Below, piece after piece: positions 1-8,910 of a stretch of DNA of 64,000 nucleotides; positions within the stretch are counted from its first letter, which is position 1, and each line of letters opens with the position of its first letter. Made by a program: the position numbers and the translations under genes. The notes under the pieces were generated by a model. The model did not search any database. It saw only the letters and a program-made list of their open reading frames with translations, and was not told the DNA's origin. The DNA lies in contig CANMBS010000017.1 of NCBI GenBank assembly GCA_947496145.1, forward strand, positions 41,225 to 105,224. The letters are read 5' to 3'. This DNA is from an uncultured Pseudovibrio sp. (lineage in GTDB: Bacteria > Pseudomonadota > Alphaproteobacteria > Rhizobiales > Stappiaceae).

Positions 1-204
1 CTTATCATCACAACGTTGAACCAGCAGGGTAAGGCGCGTCCATTCGACCTGACCTTGAAAGGGTTTACCCGCGTGTATGATGGGGAGGCGATTAAACCTG
101 AAGAGCTTCAGGCGAAGCAGGAGCGTTTGCAGTCTGAGCTTCAAAAACGTGCTGAAGCTGCACGCCAAAAGCTCATTGATCAGCAGCGCAAGGCAAATCA
201 GTAA
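1..204 (+). CDS. C-terminal fragment of IalB-like (invasion-associated locus B family) protein
   Basis: The reading frame is open from the first base of the window, so the real start lies upstream and only about 67 C-terminal residues are visible. The ending has a beta-strand followed by LTLKGFTRVYDG, which resembles the end of IalB-family periplasmic proteins of alphaproteobacteria (typically '...LKGFTxAYxxL'). It then carries an unusually long charged helix (EELQAKQERLQSELQKRAEA), probably a coiled coil. IalB proteins are secreted envelope proteins of poorly known function. A strong terminator follows 25 bp after the stop. Assignment rests on a short motif only. Confidence 0.5.
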   Translation, partial: LIITTLNQQGKARPFDLTLKGFTRVYDGEAIKPEELQAKQERLQSELQKRAEAARQKLIDQQRKANQ

Positions 205-227
205 GTCTGGTTTCGCTGTTAAACACA

Positions 228-258
228 AAAAACCCGAGGATACTTTCCTCGGGTTTTT
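228..258. terminator. Bidirectional intrinsic terminator
   Basis: A 12-bp stem (AAAACCCGAGGA / TCCTCGGGTTTT) with a short loop has A-rich and T-rich flanks on both sides. It lies between the convergent IalB-like gene and hspQ and can serve both strands. Confidence 0.85.
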
Positions 259-309
259 CTTTATCCTCAAGGGATAACAGACCGTTTTGATGGTTTGCAT
301 TCAAACTCT

Positions 310-642
310 TCAGTGGATTTCCACATCCTTGACGATGTAACTGCCATCGGTTGTCTCGTCAAAAAATTCATCCACCTGAGGATGGCGCACCGGTTCGCCG
401 CTGTCATCTTTTTCCAGATTTTGCTCAGAAACGTAAGCGATATATTCACTCTCCGCATTCTCAGCAAGCAGGTGATAGAACGGCTGGTCTTTGTCTGGGC
501 GTGCTTCTTCGGGAATTGACTCCCACCATTCATCGGTATTGTCGAATGTGGGATCAACATCGAAGACGATGCCACGGAATGGGTACAGGCGATGACGTAC
601 GACCTGTCCTATTCTGAATTTCGCGGTTCTGATTGTCTCCAT
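310..642 (-). CDS. hspQ: Heat shock protein HspQ
   Basis: A 110-residue protein matching the HspQ/YccV family: KFRIGQVVRHRLYPFRGIVFDVDP near the N-terminus, then a WW pair in DEWWESIPEE and the Q-P-F-Y-H-L-L block. In enterobacteria HspQ is a small stress protein that binds DNA and modulates Lon/DnaA turnover. The frame is open further upstream, but the ATG at 642 is preferred because the product then begins METIRTAKF, as in the family, and a GGTGG element lies just upstream. It ends at the shared terminator. Confidence 0.88.
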   Translation of the reverse strand: METIRTAKFRIGQVVRHRLYPFRGIVFDVDPTFDNTDEWWESIPEEARPDKDQPFYHLLAENAESEYIAYVSEQNLEKDDSGEPVRHPQVDEFFDETTDGSYIVKDVEIH

Positions 643-854
643 GATCCACCAAGCTTTCGCAGAAATTATCTCTTGTCCGGGCGCCTTAAAGGTCACGTTG
701 CACACGTATTGTCAAGATATATAGCGCAGCGCTGTGTCAAGATGCAGTCCAATTCAGCCAAAAAATGCCCTTTGGGGATGAATTATCGCTCACAATTCAT
801 TGAGGGCGTTTCAATCAGGGTTGAGGAGCAGCATGCACTACTCCTCATGATTGA

Positions 855-1892
855 TTATTTGTAAGCTTCTGCCAGAACCGGGTCTTTAGAATCCACAAGA
901 TCAGCAAGGTCACAAATCACTTTTGCCTGCTTCCAGGTGGCATCATCCTGCATTTTCCCATCCAGCATCACAGCCCCCGTACCGTCGGGCATAGCCTCAA
1001 GAATACGGCGTGCAAACTTTACTTCATCAGGATCGGGAGAAAAGACGTCCTTAGCAATTCCGATCTGGCTTGGGTGCAGTGTCCAGGTGCCAAGGCAGCC
1101 CATGAGGAAGGAATTACGGAACTGAGCTTCACAGGCCGCCGGATCACTAAAGTCACCAAATGGCCCGTAAAACGGCTTAATACCCGCAGCAAGACACGCA
1201 TCCACCATCTTAGCAACAGTGTAATGCCACAGGTCTTGCTGGTAACGTGTGCGAGGAGCCTCTCCTTCCGCATCTGCCAGCACTTGATAATCCGGGTGCC
1301 CACCACCCACGCGCGTGGTTTTCATGCCACGAGAAGCCGCCAGGTCCGCAGGGCCAAGGCTCATGCCATGCATGCGCGGGCTGGCACTGGCAATGGCTTC
1401 AACATTGTTCACACCTTCCGCAGTCTCCAAAATAGCATGGATCTGGATTGGCTTTGTAACGCCAGCCTTAGCTTCCAGTTGAGCCAGCAACTGATCAAGA
1501 TAATGGATATCCCAGGGTCCGTTCACCTTTGGCAGCATGATCACATCCAGCTTGTTACCACAGCGCGTAACGATCTCCGTGATGTCATCAAGAACCCAGG
1601 GGCTTTCCAGTGAGTTGATACGGGTCCAAAGCTTTGTTGAGCCAAAATCATTCTCATTTGCCATCTGAATAAACCCTTCACGGGCATTCAGCTTTTCATC
1701 AGCTGGAATTGCATCCTCAAGATTGCCAAGGATAACATCTACCTGAGAAATCATCTGAGGAATTTTTGCACGCATTTTTTCTATATGTGGCGGCACAAAG
1801 TGAATCATACGCTCAAGAGCCACAGGAGGCTCACTAAATGGCTTAGGCGCACCGATCGCTAAAGGTTTATAAAAGGAACGATAGGTTTTCAT
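855..1892 (-). CDS. CoA-ester lyase of the HpcH/HpaI (CitE/malyl-CoA lyase) family
   Basis: A 345-residue TIM-barrel lyase. Seen: [18 protein letters not shown] (acidic Mg-binding and catalytic segment), [15 protein letters not shown] (metal-binding Glu) and [12 protein letters not shown], followed by [14 protein letters not shown], all hallmarks of malyl-CoA lyase/CitE enzymes. Members cleave or form (3S)-malyl-CoA or beta-methylmalyl-CoA, or act as malyl-CoA thioesterases. The substrate cannot be settled from sequence and no other glyoxylate or ethylmalonyl-CoA genes are adjacent. The start is supported by GGGAGGGAG 8 nt upstream of the ATG. It is a single gene between hspQ and the lpxL-like gene. 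Confidence 0.8.
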   Translation of the reverse strand: MKTYRSFYKPLAIGAPKPFSEPPVALERMIHFVPPHIEKMRAKIPQMISQVDVILGNLEDAIPADEKLNAREGFIQMANENDFGSTKLWTRINSLESPWVLDDITEIVTRCGNKLDVIMLPKVNGPWDIHYLDQLLAQLEAKAGVTKPIQIHAILETAEGVNNVEAIASASPRMHGMSLGPADLAASRGMKTTRVGGGHPDYQVLADAEGEAPRTRYQQDLWHYTVAKMVDACLAAGIKPFYGPFGDFSDPAACEAQFRNSFLMGCLGTWTLHPSQIGIAKDVFSPDPDEVKFARRILEAMPDGTGAVMLDGKMQDDATWKQAKVICDLADLVDSKDPVLAEAYK

Positions 1893-1997
1893 CTGGCAAG
1901 CTCCCTCCCAGGCTCAGCTTTAAATCAGGAGGCGAGTATACAGATTATGATGCGGTGCAAAATCGGCTCTTTGGGCTAAGTCCCGCAGACGGCTTTG

Positions 1998-2891
1998 CTA
2001 AATCCACTTCTTCATGATCCACATCCATTGGGAGGGTTCTTCACGGATCCACTCTTCAAACTGGTCATGAATGGCCTGTGTTGTGGTAATCGCATCCTGA
2101 ACACGGTCTTTTGTGCGGGCCACCGGAATTTCTTTTGCGAGGATCTCAAAGCGTGCCCCTTTTTTTCGACGGGCAACAACCGCAATCAACCGCTTGTTCA
2201 TGGTGCGGGCAAGTGCTGCCGGAATATGGGTCGCAGCAGCCTGCTGTTTGAAGAATTCAATCTTAACACCGCGCTTGTCTCTCACATCCGCAACAAAAGC
2301 AACCGATCCTTTTCTGCGCAAAATAGAGATAATCTTCGCACCGGTGTCATGACCTTTGCAATAAAGCCCGAGCTTGTAAAGAAAGTCCCTCCGTTCAACC
2401 AGATACGCTTCAGAAAAGGGGTTATTGAGTTTTTGATAAACGCCCGCCAGCGGCAGCCCCAATTCCTCTGCCTTATCTGAAACAACCTCCCAGTTACCTG
2501 AATGCATGGTAACCAGAACAGCGCCCTCTCCAACTGAAGGAGAAAACACCTCAGGATTTGCGTAGGTAACGCGGCTTGGGTCCTTGTGGATTTTTGAAAG
2601 CAAGACGGTTTCAGCAGAAACCCGTCCCAGATTCTCCCACATATCACGGATCATCCTGTCTGCTTCATTAAGCGACATGTCCGGGTAAGCCGTCATCAAA
2701 TGTGCTTTTGCGCGAGCATGACGATGGGTCATCGGCGCAATCAAACGCCACATGCTACCCATAAATGCAGAAGCCCAATCCAATGGCATTGAACGCAAAA
2801 TTCCACCAATAACTCTTAAGGCCAGCCATTCCAAACGAAAGCTAAGCTTTTCTCGTGTCGACAGCGGGTGACTTTTTTTGTTCGCGATCAT
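1998..2891 (-). CDS. Lipid A biosynthesis acyltransferase, LpxL/HtrB family
   Basis: A 297-residue membrane-associated acyltransferase. The catalytic HX4(D/E) motif appears as HSGNWE in VTMHSGNWEVVSD, and the C-terminus SQWMWIMKKW corresponds to the conserved QW(L/M)W end of LpxL/LpxM enzymes. The N-terminal helix RLEWLALRVIGGILRSMP is the usual membrane anchor. It would transfer a secondary acyl chain to Kdo2-lipid A at the inner membrane. Alphaproteobacteria often carry several such paralogues, so LpxL versus LpxXL-like specificity is not assignable. The gene is monocistronic on the minus strand, facing the malyl-CoA lyase-like gene. Confidence 0.88.
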   Translation of the reverse strand: MIANKKSHPLSTREKLSFRLEWLALRVIGGILRSMPLDWASAFMGSMWRLIAPMTHRHARAKAHLMTAYPDMSLNEADRMIRDMWENLGRVSAETVLLSKIHKDPSRVTYANPEVFSPSVGEGAVLVTMHSGNWEVVSDKAEELGLPLAGVYQKLNNPFSEAYLVERRDFLYKLGLYCKGHDTGAKIISILRRKGSVAFVADVRDKRGVKIEFFKQQAAATHIPAALARTMNKRLIAVVARRKKGARFEILAKEIPVARTKDRVQDAITTTQAIHDQFEEWIREEPSQWMWIMKKWI

Positions 2892-3090
2892 ACTGGCCTT
2901 TGGCGGGTGGAGCTTTCCAGTTCCGTTTACTCACATACTATAGTGTCGTTGCTGTGCCCATGCCAACCTCTGTAGATTAGCTGAATCAACATGGAAGCTG
3001 TGAGGGTGATTAGCTAATCGCCGTTTTAAAAGCAACTCATTCTGCGGATCAAAGAAGAGAACCCGAAAAATTGACTGGGAAAAGGAATCG

Positions 3091-4041
3091 ATGCTGAATG
3101 TAATAAACTTGGCCCTGCCATTTTTCCTTCTGATTTTTCTCGGCTTTGTTTCCGGGCGTGGTGCAAAACTCTCCCGCGATGGTCTTGCATGGATGAACTT
3201 TTTTGTGGTGTATCTGGCGCTACCGGCTTTGTTTTTTCAGCTTCTTTCTGAAACCCCTCTGGAAGAGCTGGCGACCTTTGACTTTGTTGCGATAACCACA
3301 TTTTCCACCTTTGTCATGTTTACACTAGCCTACTGCTTTGCCCGGTTTCTTCTGGGCGCAAAAATTGGCGAAAGCACCGTGCAGGCACTCGTCGGGTCTT
3401 ATTCAAATATCGGCTATATGGGCCCCGGCGTTACTCTGGCTGTATTGGGAGCTGGCGCTGCTGTGCCAACAGCGCTGATCCTGTGTTTTGATACAATTTT
3501 GCTGTTTATTCTTGTGCCAATGATGATGTCCATCGGCGGCTCTCAAAACATAAAAATTGGCCCTCTGGCGTTTGAAATCATCAAAAAGATCATCACCCAT
3601 CCCTTCATTCTGGCAGTATTTGCGGGCGTTCTTGCCGCCGCAATCGAGTTCAGGCCGCCAGTCGCTCTGGATCAAACCATTTCATTCTTAAGACAAGCGG
3701 CAGCTCCTTGCGCGTTGTTTGCTATGGGGGTCACAATAGCGCTGCAACCAAGCCGCAGAACCGCCGGAGAACTGCCGCTGCTGCTGGCAATCAAACTCAT
3801 CGCACATCCGCTTCTTGTATTTTTATTGCTGAAATGGGTAGGCACTATTGATCATCTGTGGATTTCGACAGCGCTGCTAATGGCAGCCCTTCCACCAGCT
3901 GCAAATGTATATGTGCTGGCGCAGCATTACTCCAGTTATGTGGAACGTGCATCAACTGCGGTGCTTTATGGAACGCTTGCATCTGTCATCACACTGCCAA
4001 CGCTTATTTATCTTATCCAGTCTGGCCTGTTGCTGCCTTGA
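3091..4041 (+). CDS. Auxin efflux carrier (AEC) family transporter
   Basis: A 316-residue polytopic membrane protein with about ten hydrophobic segments, typical of the AEC/MleP family (usual length 300-320). Seen: the N-terminal LPFFLLIFLGFVSGR helix, a central Gly/Pro-rich GSYSNIGYMGPG motif and the C-terminal half-repeat with AALPPAANVYVLAQ. Family members export or import organic acids such as malate or aromatic compounds; the substrate is unknown here. AGGA lies 4 nt upstream of the ATG. It converges with the UbiH-family gene with only 3 bp between stops. Confidence 0.88.
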   Translation: MLNVINLALPFFLLIFLGFVSGRGAKLSRDGLAWMNFFVVYLALPALFFQLLSETPLEELATFDFVAITTFSTFVMFTLAYCFARFLLGAKIGESTVQALVGSYSNIGYMGPGVTLAVLGAGAAVPTALILCFDTILLFILVPMMMSIGGSQNIKIGPLAFEIIKKIITHPFILAVFAGVLAAAIEFRPPVALDQTISFLRQAAAPCALFAMGVTIALQPSRRTAGELPLLLAIKLIAHPLLVFLLLKWVGTIDHLWISTALLMAALPPAANVYVLAQHYSSYVERASTAVLYGTLASVITLPTLIYLIQSGLLLP

Positions 4042-4044
4042 GTG

Positions 4045-5304
4045 TCAGTCTCGCGGACGCATCAGATGAGGTAAATTCCATGAGGGTGCAATGCCCTCCC
4101 GCATCAAAAGCTGGCGAACCAGTGGGATTCGGGAAGCGGTATACAGCCCGAGACTGCGCAAAACCTGAACGGGCAGGGCATCAGTGAGCAATGAGCGGTT
4201 GAGAAGATCAACTGCGGTTGTCCGGCTCACAACATCTGCCTTTCGGTTGCGCTCATATTTCTTTAGCAGCCCAGCAGTCCCTAAATCACCATTTGACCGC
4301 TTCGCATCACAGAGTAACTCAGTTGCAACGGCAACATCACGCAATGAAAGGTTCAACCCTTGCGCTCCAATGGGTGGAAAGGCATGAGCAGCTTCGCCCA
4401 TAAGCAAAGAACGATGTGCCCCCATGCAAAGAGCAGTAAGTCCCGAGAGAGGGTAGACTTGCCTCTCGCTCGCCAGTTCGATCACCCCCAGAACGGACTG
4501 GCTCAATTTCTCCAGCTCAGCCGCCAGCGCATCATCTTCCAGAGCATTCAGTTCTTGCGCACGTTCGGGTGTTTCCACATGAACGAGTGAGGATATTTTC
4601 CCCGGCAAAGGCACCATTGTGAAGGGCCCGGTTTCACGATGAAACTCGGTGGATGTGTTGTAGTGTGGTAAGCTGTGCTTCAGATTGAGAACAAGCGCTG
4701 CCTGAGGATAGGTCCAGGTCTTTGTTTCAATACCTGCGGAGCGGCGAACCACTGAATTGCGCCCATCCGCACCAATGACCACCTGACAGGACAGGTTAGG
4801 GGCACTGCTGAGCTCAAGGGTTGCGCGTCGGTCATCACAAGAAACGGACTTGATTGTATCTTCAACCAGCTCAATCCGCTCATGAGCAACCACCAGATCA
4901 TAAAGAACGCGGTTCAGATCCTTATTTAAAACGTTATAGCCAAAAGCTGGTAGCTCCAGTTCACTGGCCGCAAAGGTCGTTTCCGGAGCTCTGATAAGAC
5001 GGTTTGTCCCATCAATGAGCCTCATTTTCTCAAGAGGCGTGAAAGCGGCTCGCAGGTCGCTCCAGATACCAATGTTTTCAAGAAACTGCCGGGATGCCTC
5101 CATCAAGGCGGTCGTGCGGGTGTCATCCAGATTAACAGCAGGACCAACCAAAGCGGTTTGAAGGCCCTGACTCGCAAGTGCAAGTGCTGCAATCATCCCC
5201 GCCGGACCACTGCCAACAACTGCCACTTCAAAATCTGTGGTCTGAGGTACTACCAGAAAGGTTGAGCGGCTCGCGTCGCTCTCAGTTGCCGTATGGTCTG
5301 TCAT
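4045..5304 (-). CDS. UbiH/UbiF-family FAD-dependent monooxygenase
   Basis: A 419-residue flavoprotein hydroxylase. Seen in order: the dinucleotide-binding VAVVGSGPAGM motif near residue 25, the mid-domain VIGADGRNSVVRR (DG motif that contacts NADPH/FAD), and the second FAD motif GEAAHAFPPIGAQGLNLSLRD. These are the three fingerprints of ubiquinone biosynthesis hydroxylases (UbiH/UbiI/UbiL), which hydroxylate the aromatic ring of the quinone precursor at the inner membrane. The ATG at 5304 is chosen because GGAAGCGGAA precedes it; in-frame ATGs at 5358 and 5376 lack a convincing ribosome site. Which ring position it hydroxylates is not determinable. Confidence 0.85.
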   Translation of the reverse strand: MTDHTATESDASRSTFLVVPQTTDFEVAVVGSGPAGMIAALALASQGLQTALVGPAVNLDDTRTTALMEASRQFLENIGIWSDLRAAFTPLEKMRLIDGTNRLIRAPETTFAASELELPAFGYNVLNKDLNRVLYDLVVAHERIELVEDTIKSVSCDDRRATLELSSAPNLSCQVVIGADGRNSVVRRSAGIETKTWTYPQAALVLNLKHSLPHYNTSTEFHRETGPFTMVPLPGKISSLVHVETPERAQELNALEDDALAAELEKLSQSVLGVIELASERQVYPLSGLTALCMGAHRSLLMGEAAHAFPPIGAQGLNLSLRDVAVATELLCDAKRSNGDLGTAGLLKKYERNRKADVVSRTTAVDLLNRSLLTDALPVQVLRSLGLYTASRIPLVRQLLMREGIAPSWNLPHLMRPRD

Positions 5305-5571
5305 GTTCCGCTTCCGCAGTTTTCTAGCGTGTCCTTCAGTATCTAGGGGATAAGACATACTTTGTTCAAGGTGCACCGATCACATAGTCCCCGAATGTTT
5401 CATACAACCCGTTGGTCCTGTCAGCTTCATCATGTCGCAGGGGGGCACACCAGATTTGAATTAAATCAATGTCGCATTGGGGGAATTACTGGGATAAGAA
5501 GAGGAGGGACTTACCAAGCCCTTTTTAATACATGCAAAATCACGTTGCGCCGATTGATCTGGAGATTACTC

Positions 5572-6477
5572 ATGTCAGTTACCAACCCCAAAGCCGATAT
5601 GCAGCTTTCCTACCGGTTGCCCTATATCGTTCTGACCGGGGCAGTCATTCTGGGTTGGGTTTATCTGGCTGCCATGGTTGTTGACATGATCACCCGCATG
5701 GATATGGGCGAAATGGGGCCGGGCATGGAATTGTTCAATCAGTTCAACATGTTCAAAGGACTTCCAGAGCATATACGTGTTCAGCTTGCCTCACTGTGCC
5801 TGCCTCTGGCTCAGGAAGCTTTTGGAATGCCCGCTTTGGTGAACATGGGGCTTTATGACTACTTCCTGCTCTTCGTAATGTGGTTCATGATGGTGCTTGC
5901 CATGATGCTGCCGACCGCAATGCCCATGCTGCAAACCTATCATGAAGCCCGCCCCGGTAAGGCAATTTACAAAGTTGCAGGCGGTTACCTTGCTGTCTGG
6001 ACAGGGTTTTCTGTCATCGCAACTGTGGCGCAGGCGCTGCTGCACCAGATGGGAGTGCTGTCGCCCATGATGCTGCCTGTCTTTTCCACACTAACCATTA
6101 CAACAGTCATTGCAGCTGCGATCTATCAGTTCACTCCCGCAAAACAAGCCTGCCTTGATCGGTGCCGCACCCCCAACGTGGCATTGGCACTTCATTCAGG
6201 CCAGCAAAAGCAAAGTGCATGGCAGTTTGGCATAGAGCAGGGTTTATACTGCCTTGGCTGCTGTTGGGCGCTCATGGTGCTCATGTTTGCAGTGGGAATC
6301 ATGAATATTATCTGGATCGCGCTGCTCGGCTTGATAATGACACTTGAAAAAAAGAGCAAAACACCGTTTACAAGCTATGGAATAGGCATCGCACTTCTGC
6401 TATGGGGCTGCGCAAACATCTATTTTGCTCGGGCGGACTTACCTCTTTTTGAAGCTTTGGGTGATAGATTGTTCTAA
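5572..6477 (+). CDS. DUF2182 integral membrane protein
   Basis: A 301-residue protein with about seven hydrophobic segments. The diagnostic C-terminal block GLYCLGCCWALMVLMFAVGIMN, followed by IIWIALLGLIMTLEK, matches DUF2182 'predicted metal-binding integral membrane proteins'. Function is unknown. A Met-rich stretch (LFVMWFMMVLAMMLPTAMPML) and the Cys pair CLGCC suggest metal contact, which is inference. The start at 5572 is set by GGAG 7 nt upstream; the frame continues open for another 70 codons but reads as non-membrane sequence. It is divergent from the UbiH-family gene and probably co-directional with pcs. Confidence 0.8.
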   Translation: MSVTNPKADMQLSYRLPYIVLTGAVILGWVYLAAMVVDMITRMDMGEMGPGMELFNQFNMFKGLPEHIRVQLASLCLPLAQEAFGMPALVNMGLYDYFLLFVMWFMMVLAMMLPTAMPMLQTYHEARPGKAIYKVAGGYLAVWTGFSVIATVAQALLHQMGVLSPMMLPVFSTLTITTVIAAAIYQFTPAKQACLDRCRTPNVALALHSGQQKQSAWQFGIEQGLYCLGCCWALMVLMFAVGIMNIIWIALLGLIMTLEKKSKTPFTSYGIGIALLLWGCANIYFARADLPLFEALGDRLF

Positions 6478-6514
6478 GTGATGCCGTCACTACAGAATAA
6501 TAAAGGACCCTAAG

Positions 6515-7210
6515 TTGACCGGTCAGACCAACTCCCGGCTGTTTCTCATTCATATTCTCACCGCGTTGGGTGCACCCATTGCTTTGCTGGCGCTGGTGGC
6601 TGGAGCAAACGGCAATCTGCCTATGATGTTTTTCTGGCTTTGGGTGGCACTTGTTGTCGACGGGCTGGATGGTCCTTTAGCGCGCAAATATGACATTCAA
6701 AATCGTCTGCCCCGCTGGAGCGGCGTTATTCTGGATCTGGTGATTGATTACGCCACCTATGTTTTCCTGCCAGCTTTCGCACTTTATCAAAGTGGCTTGC
6801 TCTCTGAGTTCTGGGGGCTTCTTGCTGGTGCAGTAATTGTGTTCACCGGCGCGATTTACTTCGCTGACGGCAATATGAAAACAGAAACTGGCGGTTTTCT
6901 GGGCTTCCCCGGCGTCTGGAACATGGTGATCGTCGTTCTGGTTGCCTTGCAATCTCCGGCACCAGTTATTATTGGCATGGTAGCACTGTGCTCTTTACTG
7001 ACATTCCTGCCAGTGGAATTCGTGCATCCGGTCCGTACTGTCAAATGGCGCCCGCTGACCTTGAGTATCTTGCTCATCTGGAGTGCGGCGCTAGCAATGG
7101 CTCTTTATCAGAACTTCATCATCGAGACATGGCTGTTTGCACTCATCACAGCAACAAGCCTATATTTGTTCTGTGTTGGCGCAGTCCATCAAGTGTTTCG
7201 TCGCAAGTAA
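6515..7210 (+). CDS. pcs: Phosphatidylcholine synthase
   Basis: A 231-residue inner-membrane CDP-alcohol phosphatidyltransferase. The catalytic motif DG-x2-AR-x8-G-x3-D-x3-D is seen as DGLDGPLAR...WSGVILDLVIDY, with the extra residues characteristic of Pcs, which condenses CDP-diacylglycerol with choline. Pcs is found mainly in alphaproteobacteria and some host-associated bacteria. It has about eight hydrophobic segments. The start is a TTG at 6515 with AAAGGA 7 nt upstream. It follows the DUF2182 gene by 37 bp, so the two may be co-transcribed. Confidence 0.9.
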   Translation: MTGQTNSRLFLIHILTALGAPIALLALVAGANGNLPMMFFWLWVALVVDGLDGPLARKYDIQNRLPRWSGVILDLVIDYATYVFLPAFALYQSGLLSEFWGLLAGAVIVFTGAIYFADGNMKTETGGFLGFPGVWNMVIVVLVALQSPAPVIIGMVALCSLLTFLPVEFVHPVRTVKWRPLTLSILLIWSAALAMALYQNFIIETWLFALITATSLYLFCVGAVHQVFRRK

Positions 7211-7507
7211 CAAAAAGACAAAACCCCTGAAGCAGCGTGTGATTTCAAGGCTTTTTGAAAGCTCGGCTTAACTTCAAGGCTTCTCCTTTACTCAAGCTCT
7301 CTCGCGTACCGGGAGAGTTTCATGCACAGCCCTTGCAACCTCTGGTCAAAACACTCAAAATAAACAGTGTATGACGGAAGGGAATGAAGCTTAACGACTG
7401 GTGCAATCTGTAGAGAGCAAAGTCTGCAAACCATCGTCAACCTTGAAGGACGCAAGGTTGCATAAGTATGGCTCATCATTCTTACCCGGTCAGAGAGGGG
7501 GAGAAAG
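7211..7507. other. Intergenic region between pcs and the LysR gene
   Basis: No coding sequence is supported. It holds two near-direct repeats of TTCAAGGCTT (around 7243 and 7273) and an imperfect CTCTC/GAGAG dyad near 7299-7317 that could be part of a terminator. The AGAGGGGGAG ribosome site of the LysR gene is at its right edge. Confidence 0.5.
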
Positions 7508-8437
7508 ATGGATCGCTCACGGTATCTGTATCGCCCGGCACTGCGTTATTTTGCAGTCGCCGCGCAGGAAAACTCAATACGCGCAGCTGCGCGCAAGCTC
7601 AACGTCGCAGCATCTGCCGTAAACCGGCAGATTCTTACATTGGAAAAACAACTCGGTCTTGAGCTGTTTGAGCGTGTGGGGCGCAGCATCCGGCTGTCAC
7701 CAGCGGGTGAACTGCTTCTTGCCCATTTCCGCCGGACTATCTCGGACATGGAGGCAACAAGCGCAGAACTGGATGCCCTTAAAGGGCTGCGGCGCGGCGT
7801 GATATCAATTGCCTCTGTTGAAAGTGTAACCGAAGCACTTTTGCCGCAACTAATCACTCAGTTTCAACGTGAATACAGCGGCATTCATGTCAATGTGCAG
7901 GTGATGGCCGCCGACAAAGTAGCACTGGCAGTTGAAAAAGCGGAGGTAGATGTTGGTTTTACCTTTGAGCCACCAGAAGCCAATACACTGAACATTTCCT
8001 ATAAAAAGGCTCTGGAAAACGGAGCTATAGTCGCGCCCACACATCCTCTTGCAGATGAAAAACACCTGACGCTCTCTCAATGCTGTCAGCACCCCTTTGT
8101 TTTGCCATCTCCCGGCATTTCTATTCGTAAACGTCTTGATCTGGCGTTTGCAGATGCAGATGTGCATGGAAAGTCAAGCGTTGAAGCAAATTTATTGCGC
8201 TTCATGAAGCATCTGGTACGGTCAGGAGAAATGGTTGCCTTTCAAACCGTGATTGGGCTGGAAGAAGAACTCAAAGACAACAGCTTACTGTTTAAACCCC
8301 TTAAAGATGAAAGGCTTGCCCCCAGTCATTTTTGCATTATTACTTCATCTCTGCGCGAGCTAGCTTTGGCACCTGCAATCTTTCTGGGCCAGACAGTGAA
8401 CCAGCTTAATCATATGCTGGATACAATTGATGCCTAA
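7508..8437 (+). CDS. LysR-family transcriptional regulator
   Basis: A 309-residue regulator. The N-terminal winged helix spans about residues 10-68 (LRYFAVAAQENSIRAAARKL, then ASAVNRQILTLEKQLG and LFERVGRSIRLSPAG), followed by a periplasmic-binding-like inducer domain. It lies directly upstream of, and on the same strand as, the hydroxyisourate hydrolase/xdh operon, so it is the likely regulator of purine catabolism here. That role is inferred from position. A GGGGGAG ribosome site precedes the ATG. Confidence 0.9.
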   Translation: MDRSRYLYRPALRYFAVAAQENSIRAAARKLNVAASAVNRQILTLEKQLGLELFERVGRSIRLSPAGELLLAHFRRTISDMEATSAELDALKGLRRGVISIASVESVTEALLPQLITQFQREYSGIHVNVQVMAADKVALAVEKAEVDVGFTFEPPEANTLNISYKKALENGAIVAPTHPLADEKHLTLSQCCQHPFVLPSPGISIRKRLDLAFADADVHGKSSVEANLLRFMKHLVRSGEMVAFQTVIGLEEELKDNSLLFKPLKDERLAPSHFCIITSSLRELALAPAIFLGQTVNQLNHMLDTIDA

Positions 8438-8553
8438 ACAGCAACACTTCACTCTCTAAATTGTACTTTTGTTATCACTTAAACAAATGCACTCTGTGTT
8501 TTTACGTAGATTGTATCCTCCAGGATGAGGACTACTGAAAACACGAGGGAGCT

Positions 8554-8907
8554 ATGGGGCGATTAACCACCCACGTTCTGGACAGTGCGCAGGGCAAGCC
8601 GGCAGCGGGTCTGCGCATTGAGCTGTTGTATCAAAACGGTGGCAACCTATCCAAGCTTGGAGAGTTTACCACCAATCAGGATGGCCGCGTAGACGGACCT
8701 CTACTGGAAGGTGAGAGCCTCCTCAAAGGCATATATGAGCTCCACTTCCATGCTGGCGACTATCTGATCGGTGAGGGGATCGAACTCACCGAACCTGCTT
8801 TCCTCGATGTGGTCCCGATACGCTTTGGCCTTGCTGATGTGACAGGCCACTATCATGTTCCGCTGCTTCTTTCTCCATATGGATACACCACGTACAGAGG
8901 GAGTTAA
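8554..8907 (+). CDS. uraH: 5-hydroxyisourate hydrolase (transthyretin-like)
   Basis: A 117-residue protein. The N-terminal LTTHVLD and the C-terminal tetrapeptide YRGS are the two active-site signatures that separate HIU hydrolases from transthyretin; a central GHYHVPLLLSPYGYTTY carries the second His. It hydrolyses 5-hydroxyisourate, the product of urate oxidation, to OHCU. It is the first gene of the xdh operon, ending 3 bp before xdhA. It works between PuuD (18868-20049) and OHCU decarboxylase (20059-20622) of the same cluster. Confidence 0.95.
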   Translation: MGRLTTHVLDSAQGKPAAGLRIELLYQNGGNLSKLGEFTTNQDGRVDGPLLEGESLLKGIYELHFHAGDYLIGEGIELTEPAFLDVVPIRFGLADVTGHYHVPLLLSPYGYTTYRGS

Positions 8908-8910
8908 TGC